From JTS-RE94 sp041750795 (GTDB lineage: Bacteria; Planctomycetota; Planctomycetia; Pirellulales; PALSA-1355): a DNA stretch of 64,000 nt. The translations under genes and the position numbers were made by a program. The notes under the pieces are model-generated. The model saw nothing but the letters and a program-made list of their open reading frames with translations, did no database searches and was not told where the DNA came from. The stretch is taken from positions 1 through 64,000 of the forward strand of contig JBGSYQ010000371.1 in assembly GCA_041750795.1 (NCBI GenBank). Direction: 5' to 3'. How positions within the stretch are numbered: position 1 is the first letter of the stretch; the number at the start of each line of letters is the position of its first letter. This document shows, piece by piece, positions 51,888 to 59,755 of this stretch.

Positions 51888-51904
51888 CTCCTGCCGTCGG
51901 GCGG

Positions 51905-53077
51905 TCACTCGCGCTCGACGATCATCGCCACGGCATTTCCGCCCCCCAGGCAGAGCGAAGCCAGCCCGCGTTTGAGTCCGCGTTCGGCCAGTGCATAAAG
52001 CAGCGTGACGAGTACTCGCGCCCCGCTGGCGCCGATCGGATGCCCCAGCGCGATGGCGCCGCCGTGGACGTTGGTCTTGGACGGATCGGCGTCCAACGGG
52101 CGCATGCACGCCAGGCACTGCGCCGCAAAGGCCTCGTTCAGCTCGATCAGGTCAATGTCGGCGAGCGTCATGCCGGCCTTGGCGAGCACCTTTTGCACGG
52201 CGCTGACCGGGGCATAAAAGATCTCCTTGGGCGCCACGCCGCTGGTGGCGCTGGCCACAATGCGCGCTTTGGTCGGCGAGTTAGTTTCACGGGCGATTTT
52301 CTCTGAAACCACCGCGACCGCGGCCGCACCGTCGCTGATTTGCGAAGCGTTGCCCGCGGTGACGGTTCCTTCGGCGCCGAAAGAGGGGCGCAGCTTGGCG
52401 AGGATCTCCAGCGACGTATCGGGCCGCGGGCCTTCGTCCTGGTTGACCAGCGAGTCGCCCTTGCGCCCCGGCACGGCGACCGGCACGATTTCCTCGAGCG
52501 GCTTGCCGGCCCGAGCGGCGGCCCGGCGATGGCTCTCGACGGCAAAGGCGGCCTGGTCGGCGCGCGAGACGCCGCGGCTGGCCGCGATATAGTCGGCCTC
52601 GGCCCCCATGGCCATGTCCTCGAATGCACACCACAGCCCGTCGTAGAGCATGGAGTCGCGAACTTTCTGATTGCCGAATTTCCAGCCCTGCCGTGCTCCG
52701 TCGATCAAAAACGGCGCGCGGCTCATGCTTTCCATGCCGCCGGCAATGATCACGTCGGCGTCGCCGGCGCGGATAACTTGATCGGCCAGCATGGCGGCCT
52801 TCAAGCCCGAGCCGCACATCTTGTTGATCGTCAAAGCCGCGATTCTGTCGGGCAGGCCGGCGAACAGGGCCGCCTGGCGTGCGGGCGCCTGTCCCAGGCC
52901 GGCGGCCAGCACGTTGCCCATGATGACTTCGTCGACTGCGTCGACGGGCAAGCCGGCGCGGCGCAGCGTTTCGGCAATGGCGATGGCCCCCAGCTTTGGA
53001 GCCGGCACGCCGGACAACGCGCCGGACAGTCGGCCGATGGGTGTTCGACAACCGGCGATGAGATAAGACGCGCTCAT
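51905..53077 (-). CDS. Acetyl-CoA acetyltransferase (thiolase)
   Basis: A 390-residue thiolase of the biosynthetic or degradative class that condenses two acetyl-CoA or cleaves acetoacetyl-CoA. The nucleophile Cys88 is in NKMCGSGLKA, the His in GHPIGASGARVL and the second Cys in CLGGGNAVAM near the C-terminus. ATG 53077 removes 21 upstream residues with no family match. No phaB, hydratase or CoA-transferase gene is adjacent, so a role in polyhydroxybutyrate, ketone or fatty-acid metabolism cannot be chosen. Confidence 0.94.
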   Translation of the reverse strand: MSASYLIAGCRTPIGRLSGALSGVPAPKLGAIAIAETLRRAGLPVDAVDEVIMGNVLAAGLGQAPARQAALFAGLPDRIAALTINKMCGSGLKAAMLADQVIRAGDADVIIAGGMESMSRAPFLIDGARQGWKFGNQKVRDSMLYDGLWCAFEDMAMGAEADYIAASRGVSRADQAAFAVESHRRAAARAGKPLEEIVPVAVPGRKGDSLVNQDEGPRPDTSLEILAKLRPSFGAEGTVTAGNASQISDGAAAVAVVSEKIARETNSPTKARIVASATSGVAPKEIFYAPVSAVQKVLAKAGMTLADIDLIELNEAFAAQCLACMRPLDADPSKTNVHGGAIALGHPIGASGARVLVTLLYALAERGLKRGLASLCLGGGNAVAMIVERE

Positions 53078-53339
53078 GGTGGTGGTTCGCAAACGAGACT
53101 TGAGACGGGTGATCGGGCGCGCCGCCGTGGTCGCAAGCAATGCCCATCAGGCAGTTTACCGTGCCGTCGTGCAACTGGCCAGTCGCCTCGAGGCGGCGAG
53201 GCACGCGGCGGTTGGCGCGCGGGACGATTGCCTTTGACGCTTCAAGCAGTACGATAGCGTCGATGGCCGGGGGCAGCATCGTGTGCAGACACTGTTTGCA
53301 CCTTCGTCCTCCCATGTTGCAACAGACTGTCACCTGACC

Positions 53340-53945
53340 ATGAACCCCGAGCGACTGATGGAACCGCAGGAAATCAAGAAGGCGATTCGCGAGCAGGCCC
53401 ACGCCAATCGCAAAGCGCAAGAGAACAAGGACGAGTTGAGCCAGGTCATCTGCGAGAAGTTTGCCGCACTGCCCGAGTATGACGTGGCCGCGTGCGTGCT
53501 GGCCTATATCGACGTGCGCACCGAGGTTCGCACGCGCCACAACCTGCCCGCGCTGTTGGCCAGCGGCAAGCGGGTGGCCGTGCCCTATTGCGTCGACGAC
53601 ATTTTGCAGTTGTTTCACTTGGAGAGCATGGAGGAACTGTCGATCGGGATGTACAAGATCCTGGAGCCAAAGCCCGAGCTGCGCGAGCTGCCGGCAAAGC
53701 GCGTGGACGTGCGCGAGGTGGACTTGATCATGGTGCCCGGCGTGGCCTTCGACCGCAACGGAGCGCGCATGGGCCACGGCTTCGGATATTACGACAAGTT
53801 GCTGGAGCATGCACGGCCCGAGACGCCGCTGGTGGCGCTAGCCTTCGAGTGCCAGTTGTTTCCGGAGATTCCCACGCAGCCGCACGACATCTTCATGGAC
53901 AAGATCATCACCGAGCAGGCGATTTACGAAGGGAAGGGGCGGTAA
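53340..53945 (+). CDS. 5-formyltetrahydrofolate cyclo-ligase
   Basis: A 201-residue enzyme that converts 5-formyl-THF to 5,10-methenyl-THF with ATP. The signature PGVAFDRNGARMGHGFGYYD is intact and the N-terminal helix carries the EIKKAIREQ pattern. Start ATG 53340 or 53358 are both possible; neither has a good ribosome site. It is separated by 4 bases from the Ftr gene, so the folate and tetrahydromethanopterin C1 genes here are probably co-transcribed. Confidence 0.93.
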   Translation: MNPERLMEPQEIKKAIREQAHANRKAQENKDELSQVICEKFAALPEYDVAACVLAYIDVRTEVRTRHNLPALLASGKRVAVPYCVDDILQLFHLESMEELSIGMYKILEPKPELRELPAKRVDVREVDLIMVPGVAFDRNGARMGHGFGYYDKLLEHARPETPLVALAFECQLFPEIPTQPHDIFMDKIITEQAIYEGKGR

Positions 53946-53949
53946 TCGC

Positions 53950-54882
53950 GTGGCAAACACCACTGGCGCCGAGGTGGAGGATACCTATGCCGAAGCCTTC
54001 CGCAGCATCTATGCCGAATTCCTGATCACGGCCCGAGACCGCACCTGGCTCGACCACGCCGTGGCGGCCGCCACCGGCAACGCCTCCAGCACGATCATGT
54101 GCGATTGCGAGGCCGGACTCGACCGCTACGTGGGCCCGGGCGGCGACGAGTCGATCGCCACGCCCGACGGCCGTCCCGGGGCGATCGTCCAGTTGCACGT
54201 GCCGCGATTTCGCAAGGACCGCCGCGAAGCGCTCGAGCGCGCGCTGTTGGTGCGCATCAGCCAGAACGTGCTGACGTGTCCGACAACGGCCTGCTTCAAC
54301 TTGCTGGATACTGCGGACTATTTCAAGCTGGGGCGCAAGCTGGCCTTCTTTGGCGACGGCCATCAGTTTCGCGATCAACGCTGCGGTCGAGCGATGTGGG
54401 TTGTGCCCATCCTGGCGGGCGAGTTTGCGATCGATCGCCGTTTCGGCTTTCGCGATGGCTTGATGGGAGGCAACTTGTGGTTCATGGGGCGCGATGAAAA
54501 TGCGGCGCTACTGGCCGCCGAGCGCGGTCGCGACGCCGCGGGCAGCGTGCCAGGTGTTATCATGCCCTTTCCCGGCGGCGTGGCTGCCAGCGGATCGAAG
54601 GCCGGCAGCCGCTACAAGTTCGCCATCGCCAGCACGTATGCCGAATTTTGTCCCACGCTGCGCGACAAGCTGGGCGAACAAAGCCGGCTGCCACAGGGCG
54701 TGGGCAGCGTCATGGAAATCATCATCAACGGCAGCGATTTGGAGAGCATCACTCGCGCCACACATCGGGCGATCGAAGCGGCTGTCACTACACCGGGCCT
54801 GGTGCGTATTTCGGCCGGCAACTATGGCGGCCGGCTGGGCAAGAGCTTCATCTACTTGCACCCGCACCGACGCCCGCAATAG
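53950..54882 (+). CDS. fhcD: Formylmethanofuran:tetrahydromethanopterin formyltransferase
   Basis: A 310-residue enzyme of the Ftr/FhcD family, transferring a formyl group between methanofuran and tetrahydromethanopterin. In methylotrophs it works in the Fhc complex to turn formyl-H4MPT into formate. The family is recognised by AYAEF-type N-terminus with DTYAEAFRSIYAEFLITA, by MWVVPILAGEF, and by GRLGKSFIYLHP at the end. The start is a GTG 4 bases after the cyclo-ligase stop. The partner fhcA, B and C genes are not in the window. Planctomycetes are known to carry these C1 genes. Confidence 0.92.
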   Translation: MANTTGAEVEDTYAEAFRSIYAEFLITARDRTWLDHAVAAATGNASSTIMCDCEAGLDRYVGPGGDESIATPDGRPGAIVQLHVPRFRKDRREALERALLVRISQNVLTCPTTACFNLLDTADYFKLGRKLAFFGDGHQFRDQRCGRAMWVVPILAGEFAIDRRFGFRDGLMGGNLWFMGRDENAALLAAERGRDAAGSVPGVIMPFPGGVAASGSKAGSRYKFAIASTYAEFCPTLRDKLGEQSRLPQGVGSVMEIIINGSDLESITRATHRAIEAAVTTPGLVRISAGNYGGRLGKSFIYLHPHRRPQ

Positions 54883-54912
54883 TCTTCGACCTGCTCGACC
54901 TGGAGTCGATTC

Positions 54913-55644
54913 GTGATTCAAGTCGTCGACTTTCACAAGACCTATCGCGATCTGGCGGCGGTGGCAGGGTTGTCGTTCGAAGTTGCCGCAGGGTCGGTAC
55001 TCGGCCTGGTCGGTCCGAACGGAGCGGGAAAAACCACGACGCTGCGCACGCTTTCGGGCATCATTCCGCCCACGCGCGGGCGGCTGATCGTGGCCGGCTT
55101 CGACGTCGTGGCCGAGCCGGTGCCGGCCAAGCGCCGGCTGGCTTATGTGCCCGACGATCCGCGGCTGTTCGACGCTTTGACCGTGTGGGAACATCTCGAG
55201 TTCGTCGCGTCGGCCTACGACGTGGGGGATTTCGAAGGAAAAGCCGAAGCGTCGCTCGAGCTGTTCGAGTTGACGGAAAAGCGAGACACGATCGCGCAGG
55301 AACTGTCGCGCGGCATGCGGCAAAAGGTGGCCGTGGCCTGCGCTTATTTGCACGATCCGCAAGTGATCTTGTTCGACGAGCCGTTGACCGGCTTGGATCC
55401 GCACGGCATTCGCACGCTCAAGGCTTCGATCCGCCAGCGCGCGGCGGCAGGAGCGGCGATCATCGTCAGCTCGCACTTGCTCTCGTTGGTGGAGGATTTG
55501 TGCAGCGACCTGCTCATTCTTCGCAAAGGCCAGTCGCTGTTCCTGGGGCCAGTGGCCGAAGCTCGTGCCAGGTTCTCGGCGCTGGGACAAGACGCGACTT
55601 TGGAGGAAGTGTTCTTTCGGGCGCTCGAGGAGCAAGGGCCGTGA
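54913..55644 (+). CDS. ABC transporter ATP-binding protein
   Basis: A 243-residue ABC ATPase. Walker A is GPNGAGKT (34-41), the signature is LSRGMRQK, Walker B is VILFDEP followed by LTGLDPHG, and the H-loop His is in IIVSSHLLS. It resembles the drug/Na+ or gliding-type ABC-2 exporters. The start is a GTG. The permease gene follows 28 bases downstream, so this is a two-gene exporter. Substrate unknown. Confidence 0.93.
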   Translation: MIQVVDFHKTYRDLAAVAGLSFEVAAGSVLGLVGPNGAGKTTTLRTLSGIIPPTRGRLIVAGFDVVAEPVPAKRRLAYVPDDPRLFDALTVWEHLEFVASAYDVGDFEGKAEASLELFELTEKRDTIAQELSRGMRQKVAVACAYLHDPQVILFDEPLTGLDPHGIRTLKASIRQRAAAGAAIIVSSHLLSLVEDLCSDLLILRKGQSLFLGPVAEARARFSALGQDATLEEVFFRALEEQGP

Positions 55645-55672
55645 GGCCGCAGGGCCATATTGGACGCTTCTC

Positions 55673-57295
55673 ATGAACCGGGCATTGCTCACGCTAATGA
55701 AGCTGCGCCTCCGCGGTGCGGGGCGCAAGGTCGTACGAACGATGAAGCGTCCCAAGGGGGCGCTGTTGGTGCTGTTGAGCGTCGGCCTGCTTACGCTATT
55801 GGTGCTGCCCAGCGTGCTGGTGCGCGGACGAGCCGAGTTGCAGGTCGAGAATGCCTGGTTTCTCGACGCGGAGGCCCTGTTCGGCCTGTGGCTGTTGATG
55901 GTGGTCATCGGGCGTGGCGCCAACGCGATGGTGTTCACGCTGCCCGAAGTGGAGTTCTTGTTTCCCGGGCCGTTCTCGCGCCGCGAGTTGTTGGCATACA
56001 AGCTGGCGCTGGGCACGCTGGCGCCGCTGGGAACGGCGGCCATGATGGTGCTGTTCCTGGGACGATTCTCGTTGTGGTGGCCGGCGCTGGCGTTGGGCGT
56101 GTGGATGGCGTTTGCCTTCATGCAGAATACGTCGCTGTTGCTGCGGTTGATCGGAAGCTGGATCGTGAATTTGCCGGCCGGCTGGCGCCGATGGCTCGTG
56201 GCCGCGGCGGTGGGACTGCTCGCCGTGGCGCTTTGGCAAGCCCGGCCGGCATTTGCGCCCGAACTGACATGGACAGACCGCTTGGCGATCGTGGAATCGA
56301 CCTGGCCGGCACGAGCCGCATTGGCGCCGTTCGAGGTCTTCAGCCGTTTGCTGCAGACCCATGCCGGCGCCGAGCTGGCGACGTGGTTTGCGGTGGCGCT
56401 GGCCATGAATGCAGCGGTCGTCGTGTTGATTCTGTGGAGCGACGCCAATTTTCTCGAAGCCAGCCTGGCTGCCAGCCAGAAGCGTTACGAACTGCTGCAG
56501 CGTGCGCGCCGCGGCGGAGGCATGCCGTCGATCGGCCTGCGCAGCAAGCCTCGCCTCAGCTTGCCGCGGTTTCCACGATTGGGCGGAGCGGGACCGGTCG
56601 CCTGGCGGCAGGCGCTCGACCTGTTGCGCAATTCGGCGCGGTTGCTCTTCGTGCTGCCAGCGGTGATCGCCATGGGAGCGCCGGCGGTCATGGCCGGGCC
56701 GCATGGGCTGACCGTGTCGGTCATCGTGTTGACCTTCTTCGTGTCGTTCTTGATTTCGACCGTGATGCCGCTCGGACTGCGCGCCGATTTACACCACGTC
56801 GAAGCGTTGAAGGCTTTGCCCGTTCGGCCTGCATTGGTTGTGTGTGGGTCGATCGCCGCGGCCGTGCTCTATCCGACCATCGTGCAAATCGCCGTCTTGC
56901 TGCTGCTGACGGCGATCTCCGGGCAGTGGCCGTTGGCAAGCACGCTGTCGGCTTGCTTCGTGCTGCCGTTGAACCTGCTGCTGGTGTCGATCGACAGCGT
57001 GTTGGTGCTGTTGTATCCGTCGACACGGCACGTCACGGCCGGCGATCCGCTGGCGGGCGCACGCATGATGCTGGTCTATATGGTCAAGTATCTGTACCTG
57101 TTGCTGGCCGCGATCGTGCCGGGACTTTGGATCGTGGCGGTCAACCTTGCAATGGGCGATTCGAGTGACGCGATCGGCGTGATGGCCGCCGGCGCTTGGA
57201 TGGCCATGTTCGTCGAAGGCGCGCTAACGGTCTGGCTGGCAAGCTGGTTATTCGCGCGCTTCGACCCCAGCCTGGAGGACGCGGTGGAGCGCTAA
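55673..57295 (+). CDS. ABC exporter permease (ABC_export family-like)
   Basis: A 540-residue membrane protein of about 10-12 helices, the partner of the upstream ATPase. Hydrophobic clusters occur near residues 25-45, 65-85, 105-150, 165-185, 235-260, 325-370, 385-430 and 445-500. It looks like the putative ABC exporter family (PF16962-like), by layout rather than a strict motif. ATG 55673 is the first start after the ATPase stop. MoxR follows after 101 bases on the same strand. Substrate unknown. Confidence 0.8.
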   Translation: MNRALLTLMKLRLRGAGRKVVRTMKRPKGALLVLLSVGLLTLLVLPSVLVRGRAELQVENAWFLDAEALFGLWLLMVVIGRGANAMVFTLPEVEFLFPGPFSRRELLAYKLALGTLAPLGTAAMMVLFLGRFSLWWPALALGVWMAFAFMQNTSLLLRLIGSWIVNLPAGWRRWLVAAAVGLLAVALWQARPAFAPELTWTDRLAIVESTWPARAALAPFEVFSRLLQTHAGAELATWFAVALAMNAAVVVLILWSDANFLEASLAASQKRYELLQRARRGGGMPSIGLRSKPRLSLPRFPRLGGAGPVAWRQALDLLRNSARLLFVLPAVIAMGAPAVMAGPHGLTVSVIVLTFFVSFLISTVMPLGLRADLHHVEALKALPVRPALVVCGSIAAAVLYPTIVQIAVLLLLTAISGQWPLASTLSACFVLPLNLLLVSIDSVLVLLYPSTRHVTAGDPLAGARMMLVYMVKYLYLLLAAIVPGLWIVAVNLAMGDSSDAIGVMAAGAWMAMFVEGALTVWLASWLFARFDPSLEDAVER

Positions 57296-57396
57296 CCAGA
57301 GGTTGACGGCGCTGGTGGCGAATGCGCCTGCCTCGGGTTAGCATAGAGGTTCCCCTCCTGCGGCTGGATTGCGGAACCGGTGAAAGGCCCCTCGTC

Positions 57397-58356
57397 ATGG
57401 CGGAAGTTGCCACCACGGCCAAGAAGATCATCGCCAACGTGGAGACGGCGATCGTCGGCAAGCGATCGCAAATCGTGTTGTCGCTGGTTTCCTGGTTTTG
57501 CGAAGGGCACATCCTGCTGGAAGACGTGCCGGGCGTCGCCAAAACGATGCTGGCCAGAGCGTTGGCGGCCAGCGTGGGGTGCTCGTTCCGCCGCATTCAG
57601 TGTACCCCCGATCTGCTGCCCACCGACGTCACCGGGGCGTCGATCTTCAATCCCAAGACGACCGCCTTCGAGTTTCGCGCCGGGCCGATCTTCGCGCAAA
57701 TTGTGCTGGCCGACGAAATCAACCGCGCTACGCCCCGCACGCAGGCGGCGCTGCTGGAAGCGATGGCCGAGGCGCGCGTCACCGTCGACGGCACGACGCA
57801 CGTGCTGGAGCGGCCGTTCCTGGTGATTGGCACGCAGAACCCCGTCGATCACGAGGGCACGTTTCCGCTGCCCGAGGCGCAGTTGGACCGCTTTCTGGTG
57901 CGATTCAGCCTGGGTTATCCGACGATGGACCAGGAACTGAAGATGCTGGAGATGCTGGAGCAGGCGCATCCGTTGGACAAATTGGCGCCAGTGGTGTCCG
58001 CGGCCGATCTGATCGCTGCGCAGCAATCCGTGCGGCAGGTCCACGTCGATGACAAGGTGCGCCGCTATCTGATGCAATTGGTACACGAGACGCGCGAGCA
58101 CGACGAGCTGAGCCTGGGCGCCAGCCCTCGCGCTTCGCTGGCCTTGTTTCGCACGGGCCAGGCGATGGCGGCCATCCTGGGGCGCAATTTCGTGCTGCCC
58201 GATGACGTAAAGCGTGTGGCACCGGCCGTGCTGACCCACCGACTGATCGTGCGGCCCGAAAGCCGACTGCGGAAGGTGACGGCCGCGGCCATCGTCGAGG
58301 AGATTCTGAGTGAGGTTCCCGTTCCCACCATGCCGGCCGAGTCGCGAGCCTCATGA
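57397..58356 (+). CDS. MoxR family AAA+ ATPase
   Basis: A 319-residue AAA+ ATPase of the MoxR group, chaperone-like factors for activating other proteins. Walker A is PGVAKTML (Lys49-Thr50), Walker B is LADEIN, and the sensor region is GTQNPVDHEGTFPLPEAQLDRF. ATG 57397 has GAAAGG upstream and excludes 25 codons of weakly supported frame. Its last bases overlap the DUF58 start (ATGA), showing translational coupling. MoxR, DUF58 and DUF4129 genes often travel together. Confidence 0.95.
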   Translation: MAEVATTAKKIIANVETAIVGKRSQIVLSLVSWFCEGHILLEDVPGVAKTMLARALAASVGCSFRRIQCTPDLLPTDVTGASIFNPKTTAFEFRAGPIFAQIVLADEINRATPRTQAALLEAMAEARVTVDGTTHVLERPFLVIGTQNPVDHEGTFPLPEAQLDRFLVRFSLGYPTMDQELKMLEMLEQAHPLDKLAPVVSAADLIAAQQSVRQVHVDDKVRRYLMQLVHETREHDELSLGASPRASLALFRTGQAMAAILGRNFVLPDDVKRVAPAVLTHRLIVRPESRLRKVTAAAIVEEILSEVPVPTMPAESRAS

Positions 58357-59660
58357 AGTGGTTTCTTGGCGCCGTATTGCTGCTGGTCGTGGCCCTGGTG
58401 TTCAACCTGGGACTGCTGGCCTACGCCATGTATGCGTTGTTGGGCGTGATGCTGGTGAGCCGCTTTCTGTCCCGGGCCTGGTCCGACAACCTGGACGCCA
58501 CGCGCGAGTGCAATCGGTTGACGGCCAACGTGGGCGAAGACGTGGCCGTGGTGATCACGGTGGAGAACAAGGGCGCGCTGCCGGTCGCCTGGCTGTTGTT
58601 GGAGGACTTGTTGCCCCGGCACGCGGTGATCTACGATCCGCCCAGTTTGAAGGTCTCCGGCCGGCGGCTGCAATTGGCCATGTTTGCCCGGCGCGGCCGC
58701 AAAACGCTGTACTATCAACTGCAGTGCAACCGGCGCGGGTACTATCAAATCGGCCCGCTGGTGCTCGAGACGGGCGACGTCTTCGGGCTGCACCGTCGTT
58801 ATCGCGTGGCCACCGAGCCGCACTTCCTGCTGGTCTATCCGCAGGTGCAGCCGCTGGCAGGCTACGACGTTTCTTCGCGTCGACCGATCGGCGAAGTGCG
58901 CATGAGCTATCGCCTGTTCGAAGATCCCACGCGTGTGGCCGGCGTGCGGCGCTACGAATCGGGCGACGCCATGAATCGCATTCACTGGCACGCTACGGCC
59001 CGCACGGGCATCCTGCACAGCAAGGTGTACGAACCGTCGACCGTGGCGGGCGCCACGATCCTGCTCGACTTTCATCAGCAGAGCTTTGATGCGCGGCACG
59101 AGCCGTATCGCTCGGAACTGGCAGTGACCGTAGCGGCATCGCTGGCTAACGCCGTTTATCTGATGGGGCAGCAGGTGGGACTGGTCAGCAACGGGCGCGA
59201 CGCGGCCGATCGCATTCGGCAGGAAGGCTGGCAGTTTGACATCCGCTCGCGCAGCGCCGCGCAACAGGCCGCCGGCATGAAAGTGGTCAGCGACCGGCTG
59301 ACGCCCCTGGTGGTCGACACCCGCCGCGGAGAGGACCAGTTGATGCGCATCCTGGAGACGCTCGCACGGGTAGAATTGACCGACGGGCTGAACGTCGCCC
59401 AACTAGTGTCCGAAACGGGCAGCCGGCTGCCGCGAGACGCCACGATCGTGGCGATCGTCACCAGCGTTAGCGAAGAGACGGCCGTGGCATTGGGCAACTT
59501 GCGGCGGCGCGGATTCGCCGTGACGGCCATTGTCAACGTATACGAAGACCGCGACTATGCCGAGGCGGCCGGCAAGCTGCTGGCCGAGCGCATCGAGACG
59601 CGACACCTGAAGGACGAAGCAGCGGTAAGCGAGATCTGCCGGATGCATGTGTTGCGATGA
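58353..59660 (+). CDS. DUF58 domain protein
   Basis: A 435-residue protein. Two N-terminal helices (residues 4-35) anchor it. The DUF58 signature is in VRRYESGDAMNRIHWHATAR near residue 205, and the C-terminal part resembles a von Willebrand A-like fold, with ATILLDFHQQ. DUF58 proteins are thought to work with MoxR ATPases in assembling envelope or metal-containing complexes; the target is unknown. The ATG overlaps the MoxR stop by 4 bases. Confidence 0.93.
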   Translation: MKWFLGAVLLLVVALVFNLGLLAYAMYALLGVMLVSRFLSRAWSDNLDATRECNRLTANVGEDVAVVITVENKGALPVAWLLLEDLLPRHAVIYDPPSLKVSGRRLQLAMFARRGRKTLYYQLQCNRRGYYQIGPLVLETGDVFGLHRRYRVATEPHFLLVYPQVQPLAGYDVSSRRPIGEVRMSYRLFEDPTRVAGVRRYESGDAMNRIHWHATARTGILHSKVYEPSTVAGATILLDFHQQSFDARHEPYRSELAVTVAASLANAVYLMGQQVGLVSNGRDAADRIRQEGWQFDIRSRSAAQQAAGMKVVSDRLTPLVVDTRRGEDQLMRILETLARVELTDGLNVAQLVSETGSRLPRDATIVAIVTSVSEETAVALGNLRRRGFAVTAIVNVYEDRDYAEAAGKLLAERIETRHLKDEAAVSEICRMHVLR

Positions 59661-59755
59661 AATGACCATAATGTATTGAGTAATCGCATGAGCCACTGGC
59701 GGCGCACGCCACCGGTGGCACATTGAAAGTTTTCGCTGAAGCAGCACCAATACCC

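Noticed and set aside
54508..56448. A 646-codon minus-strand frame over the Ftr and ABC genes
   Set aside because: It is antisense to genes with intact motifs (Ftr, Walker A and B) and shows a low-complexity Arg/Ser/Asn composition.
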